Shown here piece by piece: positions 6,049 to 10,717 of a stretch of DNA of 10,717 bases. This DNA comes from an uncultured Gammaproteobacteria bacterium. Its GTDB lineage: Bacteria; Pseudomonadota; Gammaproteobacteria; CAIUAS01. Numbering within the stretch: the first letter of the stretch is position 1; every line of letters begins with the position of its first letter. Position numbers and translations under genes: made by a program. The notes below the pieces were generated by a model that saw nothing but the letters and a program-made list of their open reading frames with translations, searched no databases and was not told the DNA's origin. The DNA is taken from positions 1-10,717 of the forward strand of contig CAIUAS010000367.1 of the NCBI GenBank assembly GCA_903897205.1. Reading direction: 5' to 3'.

Positions 6049-9000
6049 GTGTACGCTGTTCTTAAAAATACATTAATTGCCGGAGCGGCAGCAGCATTGT
6101 TTTCGGTTATTACCCATTCGGGTAGTAAAAATAACAGACTATTGCCCGAAAAACAGGGTAGTGCGGCTATTAATCCGTTTATTAAAACAACGGTACAAGA
6201 TACTCCACCACCAGATGTTGAGCCTGGGGTTACCAATGATGACTTACATTATCCGATAAAAGATAATGATTATGGCGAGCCTATTTATAATCCAAAATCG
6301 CCGCTGCAGTTAAACAATCCTTCTAATATAAAAACTACTACTACTTACGATCCGGCTACCAAAACCTACAATTTCGATCAAAAAATGGGGGCGCTTGATT
6401 ACCGCACTCCTACTTACATGACGGAAGAAGAATACCAGGATTATAAATTTAAAGAGCAGGTAAAAGGTTATTGGAAATCGCGCACACAGGCCGATTCTAA
6501 AAGTGATCCTACAAAAAAACAGCTGATACCAAAGCTAACCGTTGGTGGCGAGTTGTTTGATCGTTTATTTGGCGGAAACACGGTAGATATTCGTCCAACC
6601 GGTAGTGCCGAGCTAATGTTTGGCGTAATTACCAATAGAAATGAAAATCCGGCTATTCCTCAAAAACAGCGAAAAATCTCCAATTTCGACTTTAATATGA
6701 AGATTCAGCTCAATATTGTGGGAAAAATAGGCGAAAAACTAAAACTAACCACTAATTATAATACGGAAGCTTCTTTTGATTTTGAGAACCAAATTAAAAT
6801 TCAATATACCGGAACGGAAGATGAGATTTTGAAAAAAGTAGAAGCCGGTAACGTTAATCTTCCGCTTAATAGCTCGCTTATTACAGGTAGTCAAACACTT
6901 TTTGGTGTTAAAACAACCTTACAGTTTGGTAAACTAACCACTACTGCATTGTTTGCACAAGAAAGAGGTAAAAAAACCGAATTAAACGTACAAAACGGTG
7001 CACAAACCATGACTTATACGGTTCAAGCCGATAATTATGAGGCAAACCGACATTATTTTTTAGGCCAATATTTTAGAGATAATTACAATAACTGGCTTGC
7101 AAATACACCCATTGTACAATCGCCTATACAAATTACGAAAATTGAGGTGTATGTAACAAACCGTACCAGTCAGTTTGACCAAGCCCGCAACATTGCTGCT
7201 TTTGCCGATTTAGCGGAAGATGTTAGTCACATTTATCCTGCAAACACAACAAATCCTACCCTTTATAACATTACAGATAGCATTGGTTCCTCTTCTGCTA
7301 CCCCAAAAAACCCTCGCAATAGCTTAAACACCTTATATAAAAGCTTAATAGATTCAAATTCAACAACCCAAATACCAGGCCCTCTTTACGAAAGAAATTA
7401 TAATTCGGCAGTACAAAATCTTACGCAATACACTTATATGGATGCGCAGGCTGGACAGCAAGTACAGGTATTTAACGCCGGCAGAGAGTTTGAGGTACTT
7501 ACGCGCGCGCGCAGATTGAACCCGGCAACCGACTATTATTTGAACGGAAGATTGGGTTATATCTCTTTAAATACTTCCTTAAATTATGATGAGGTTTTAT
7601 CGGTTTCCTACCAATATACTTTAAACGGAAAGGTTTATCAGGTGGGTGAGTTTTCAGATCAATTTCCATCAACTGATAAATTATTAATAACAAAACTTCT
7701 AAAAAGCACACAGCTTAATACACAAATACCTATGTGGGATTTGATGATGAAAAACGTTTATACGCTTGGGGCATACTCATTAAGTTCAACCAATTTTGCG
7801 TTAAACGTTGTTTATAACAATATTAAAACAGGTGTTGATATTCCATACATACCCTACGGCTCTATGAATGGGCAATTATTAATTCAAAAATTAGGATTAG
7901 ATAGAATTAACCAAAACCAAGATAGGCAACCCGATGGTTATTTTGATTTTATACCCAACGTAACTGTAAACCCGCAAAATGGGCGTATTTATTTTACCAG
8001 TATAGAGCCTTTTGGTAATGATTTAAGAAAGGCTTTCTCTGCTGATGAGCAACAAAATCACTTGGCGGATGTAAATGGTTTTGTTTTTCAGGAATTGTAT
8101 GATTCTACTAAAATATCCGCACAACAGTTGCCAAATAAAGATAGGTTTAAGTTAAAAGGCTCATACCAATCTGCTACCAGTAACGAGTTTTCTTTAAACT
8201 CGATGAACATTCCACAGGGGTCTGTGCGTGTAACGGCAGGTGGTGTAGCCCTTACCGAAAACGTTGATTACACGGTTGATTACACCATGGGTAAAGTAAA
8301 AATTATTAACGAAAGTGTTTTAAACTCAGGTCAGGCCATAAAAATTACAGCAGAAAACAACTCCTTATTTAACGTGCAGCAAAAAAGCATGTACGGCGCA
8401 CGCTTTGATTATAAATACAGCAAAGATTTAGCCTTAGGAGGAACCATCTTACATTATGGCGAACGTCCGCTTACCCAAAAAGTTAACATTGGCGATGAAC
8501 CGGTTTCTAACACCATGTTAGGCATCGATTATAACTACCGCGCCAACGCGCCATGGCTTACACGTTTGGTAGATAAAATACCGCTTATACAAACCAAAGA
8601 ACCATCGTCTATACAAATATCGGGCGAGGGTGCCGATTTAATACCGGGTCATTCGGCAGCTATTTCTAATAATGGAGGAACCTCTTATATTGATGATTTT
8701 GAAGGTAGTGTTTCTACTATCGATTTACGCAGTGCCGGCGCTTGGATTCATGCTTCTGTGCCCGAAGGACAACCAAACTTATTTCCGGAAACATTACCCG
8801 GCAATTCAGATAGTATAAAAACAGGACTTAACCGCGCAAAACTAGCTTGGTACACGGTCGATCAATCTGTTTTTTATCAAAGATCTGCACTTACACCAGC
8901 TGCAATTAGTGTGCAAGTTCAAAGCAATCACTTTATGGAAGCTTTTTTTGAAAGCGATTTATTTCCTAAAAAAACACCACCAAACGGTCAGCCGCAGTTA

Positions 9001-10717
9001 TTACCTATTTTAGATTTGGCTTTTTATCCTAACGAACGCGGGCCTTATAATTTTGATACTAAACCAACTAATATTTCTGCAGGTATTGATGCAACTGTTT
9101 CAAGCACTGCGGGGCACATTGTTTTAAATAAACCTGAAACACGTTGGGGTGGTATTATGCGAAGCCTTACCACCAATGATTTTCAGGCAGCGAACATTGA
9201 GTATATACAGTTTTGGATGATGGATCCGTTTAATGAAGATTACAACAACCAATCGCAGCCACAATACAACACCTTTCATCAGGCTCCACCAACTAATGGC
9301 GAGTTGTATTTTAACTTAGGAAGTGTATCAGAAGATATTTTGAAAGACGGAAGCATGTCTTATGAAAACGGACTAAAATCGCCAAGCAACACAAACTATT
9401 TAGATCAAAATTCGCCTTGGGGTAAAACACCAAGTTCTCCGCCTTATGTAAATGCCTTTGATATAGACCCAAACACCAGGCCTTATCAAGATGTGGGTTA
9501 TGATGGTATTCCGGATAACTTAAGTGATGCGGTAGATAATGAGATTAAACATTTTAATTGGTACACAGTTGCGTTAGGGTCTGGTCCCGGCGGGGTAGGT
9601 GGATTAAATATTTCAGGTAACAACGAAGCTTTTAGTGATCCTTCGGGCGATAACTACCATTTTTACCGAGGTGATGATTATGATAAATTGGGCGCGGCGG
9701 CAAACACGCTTTTTCGTTATAAAAAATACAACAACGTAGAGGGCAACTCGCCAACACAAAATCAGTATCAAAGTCAAAATGCCGGTGGATACTCAACTGT
9801 AGCAAGCACCACACCAAACATAGAAGATATAAATAAAGATAATACGCTTAACCAATCAGAAGCCTACTACCAGTACAAAATTAAAGTTACACCGCAAGAT
9901 ATTAACCCGGGCAACGTGGGTAATAACTACATTGTAAATGTTATTCCGGTAAATAAACAAGGGCCAGATGGTGTGCAGCGTACCGTTAATTTTTATCAGT
10001 TTAAAATACCAATTACCAGCTACAACTCAAAAATTGGATCCATAGAAGGATACAATGCTATACGTTTTATGCGCATGTTTACCAAAAGCTTTAGCGCACC
10101 GGTAGTAATGCGTTTTGCGCGCCTAGAGCTTGTGCGTAGCGATTGGCGTGTGTATCAACAAGATTTATCAAGTCCAACAGGTGGTTTAGTAACCGATAAC
10201 CAAACTGAGTTTGATGTATCTGCGGTTAGTTATCAGGAAAACGGAACACGAAGCCCTATTGATTATGTATTACCTCCGGGCATTAATCAGCAACAAAACG
10301 TGCAAACAACAAACATGGTTTTGTTAAACGAGCAATCGCTTTCATTACGTGTATCAAACCTTAAAGATGGCGATGCGCGCGGCGTGTATAAAAACATCAA
10401 CAGCTTAGATGCGCGTTCGTACAAAAAAATAAGAATGTTTGTGCATGCTGAAAAATTAAACAACCAACCACTTAATGATGGCGATGTAAATATGTTTGTA
10501 CGCATAGGAAGCGATTTTACAAACAACTATTACATATACAAAGTACCTGTAAAATTAACGGCACCAAACTCATCTTATAACAATGCCAACGATGGCGATA
10601 AAGCTAAAGTTTGGCCATCAGATAATGAGGTAGTTATTGATTTAACAGAAATAACAGACCTTAAATTAATACGCAATCAAACAGCCGGAAAAGCAAATAC
10701 AGATAGCACTATGCGGC
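6049..10717 (+). CDS. sprA: SprA/Sov, type IX secretion outer-membrane translocon protein (5' portion, runs off the window)
   Basis: About 1556 codons are open to the window edge. SprA homologues are about 2400 residues, so the C-terminal third is missing. SprA forms the very large outer-membrane barrel through which type IX cargo passes, and in gliding species delivers adhesins such as SprB. The chosen start is GTG at 6049; the frame opens only after the ruvA stop at 6043-6045 and the first ATG is near residue 113, too late. GTG gives a good signal peptide (MYAVLKNTLIAGAAAALFSV). Family landmarks are YRTPTYMTEEEYQDYKF (119-135), YTGTEDEILKKVEAGNVNLP (253-272), GSQTLFGVKTTLQFGKL, IPQGSVRVTAGG (721-732), VDYTVDYTMGKVKI and IDDFEGS (881-887), spread over the conserved SprA N-terminal regions. 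No frameshift or internal stop was found reading the whole stretch. Identification rests on motif pattern and on its position after ruvA, a neighbourhood I recall for sprA in flavobacteria. Confidence 0.94.
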   Translation, partial: MYAVLKNTLIAGAAAALFSVITHSGSKNNRLLPEKQGSAAINPFIKTTVQDTPPPDVEPGVTNDDLHYPIKDNDYGEPIYNPKSPLQLNNPSNIKTTTTYDPATKTYNFDQKMGALDYRTPTYMTEEEYQDYKFKEQVKGYWKSRTQADSKSDPTKKQLIPKLTVGGELFDRLFGGNTVDIRPTGSAELMFGVITNRNENPAIPQKQRKISNFDFNMKIQLNIVGKIGEKLKLTTNYNTEASFDFENQIKIQYTGTEDEILKKVEAGNVNLPLNSSLITGSQTLFGVKTTLQFGKLTTTALFAQERGKKTELNVQNGAQTMTYTVQADNYEANRHYFLGQYFRDNYNNWLANTPIVQSPIQITKIEVYVTNRTSQFDQARNIAAFADLAEDVSHIYPANTTNPTLYNITDSIGSSSATPKNPRNSLNTLYKSLIDSNSTTQIPGPLYERNYNSAVQNLTQYTYMDAQAGQQVQVFNAGREFEVLTRARRLNPATDYYLNGRLGYISLNTSLNYDEVLSVSYQYTLNGKVYQVGEFSDQFPSTDKLLITKLLKSTQLNTQIPMWDLMMKNVYTLGAYSLSSTNFALNVVYNNIKTGVDIPYIPYGSMNGQLLIQKLGLDRINQNQDRQPDGYFDFIPNVTVNPQNGRIYFTSIEPFGNDLRKAFSADEQQNHLADVNGFVFQELYDSTKISAQQLPNKDRFKLKGSYQSATSNEFSLNSMNIPQGSVRVTAGGVALTENVDYTVDYTMGKVKIINESVLNSGQAIKITAENNSLFNVQQKSMYGARFDYKYSKDLALGGTILHYGERPLTQKVNIGDEPVSNTMLGIDYNYRANAPWLTRLVDKIPLIQTKEPSSIQISGEGADLIPGHSAAISNNGGTSYIDDFEGSVSTIDLRSAGAWIHASVPEGQPNLFPETLPGNSDSIKTGLNRAKLAWYTVDQSVFYQRSALTPAAISVQVQSNHFMEAFFESDLFPKKTPPNGQPQLLPILDLAFYPNERGPYNFDTKPTNISAGIDATVSSTAGHIVLNKPETRWGGIMRSLTTNDFQAANIEYIQFWMMDPFNEDYNNQSQPQYNTFHQAPPTNGELYFNLGSVSEDILKDGSMSYENGLKSPSNTNYLDQNSPWGKTPSSPPYVNAFDIDPNTRPYQDVGYDGIPDNLSDAVDNEIKHFNWYTVALGSGPGGVGGLNISGNNEAFSDPSGDNYHFYRGDDYDKLGAAANTLFRYKKYNNVEGNSPTQNQYQSQNAGGYSTVASTTPNIEDINKDNTLNQSEAYYQYKIKVTPQDINPGNVGNNYIVNVIPVNKQGPDGVQRTVNFYQFKIPITSYNSKIGSIEGYNAIRFMRMFTKSFSAPVVMRFARLELVRSDWRVYQQDLSSPTGGLVTDNQTEFDVSAVSYQENGTRSPIDYVLPPGINQQQNVQTTNMVLLNEQSLSLRVSNLKDGDARGVYKNINSLDARSYKKIRMFVHAEKLNNQPLNDGDVNMFVRIGSDFTNNYYIYKVPVKLTAPNSSYNNANDGDKAKVWPSDNEVVIDLTEITDLKLIRNQTAGKANTDSTMR

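Noticed and set aside
5631..6236. A 201-codon minus-strand frame over ruvA and the start of sprA
   Set aside because: It is antisense to conserved RuvA motifs and to the SprA signal peptide, and shows no domain of its own.
6331..6342. Four ACT triplets in sprA as a phase-variable microsatellite
   Set aside because: Only four trinucleotide copies, in frame, so length changes would not switch the gene off.
7501..7510. Alternating ACGCGCGCGC tract, a possible Z-DNA or slippage site
   Set aside because: It is only ten bases long and encodes ordinary codons (Thr-Arg-Ala-Arg) within sprA; no sign of frame change.

Overview
This window looks like a member of the Bacteroidota. It carries the start of sprA, the outer-membrane pore protein of the type IX secretion and gliding system, which is known only from this phylum. 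It also has a short membrane protein resembling the Bacteroidota PID-CTERM type, a Wzc-like chain-length protein and a phosphoglucomutase of Bacteroidota type, and two promoter -7 elements close to the Bacteroidota TAnnTTTG consensus, with no obvious Shine-Dalgarno sites. I cannot name a genus. Mixed GC and A/T-rich spacers suggest a moderately AT-rich genome.

Layout. (1) Bases 36-2528, minus strand: one open frame joining the N-terminal part of a Wzc/Wzz-type polysaccharide co-polymerase (residues 1 to about 329) to a phosphoglucomutase that lacks about its first 75 residues (about 329 to 830). Both partners are truncated exactly at the join, base composition steps there, and the implied topology puts a cytosolic enzyme in the periplasm. 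I read this as a chimeric join (assembly or amplification artefact, or an illegitimate recombination), not a designed fusion. (2) Bases 2629-2841, plus strand: a 70-residue PID-CTERM-like small membrane protein, divergent from the Wzc part. (3) Bases 2869-2914: an imperfect hairpin terminator followed at once by a candidate promoter. (4) Bases 2935-5205: MaeB-type malic enzyme with a C-terminal phosphotransacetylase-like domain. (5) Bases 5207-5442: an intergenic array of two degenerate ~90-100 bp repeat units plus an inverted half unit. (6) Bases 5452-6045: ruvA. (7) Base 6049 to the window end: the first ~1556 codons of sprA, starting at GTG three bases after the ruvA stop and running off the window.

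The genes serve separate jobs: NADPH/pyruvate supply (maeB), Holliday junction processing (ruvA), protein secretion and gliding (sprA), and surface polysaccharide assembly (the Wzc segment). From general knowledge, malic enzyme, ruvA and sprA are often neighbours in Bacteroidota, so bases 2935-10717 look like native conserved synteny. The segment left of about base 1545 is the part whose placement is doubtful. I found no defence system, CRISPR array, tRNA, rRNA or insertion sequence. The observations most worth checking are the chimeric join and the repeat array upstream of ruvA.
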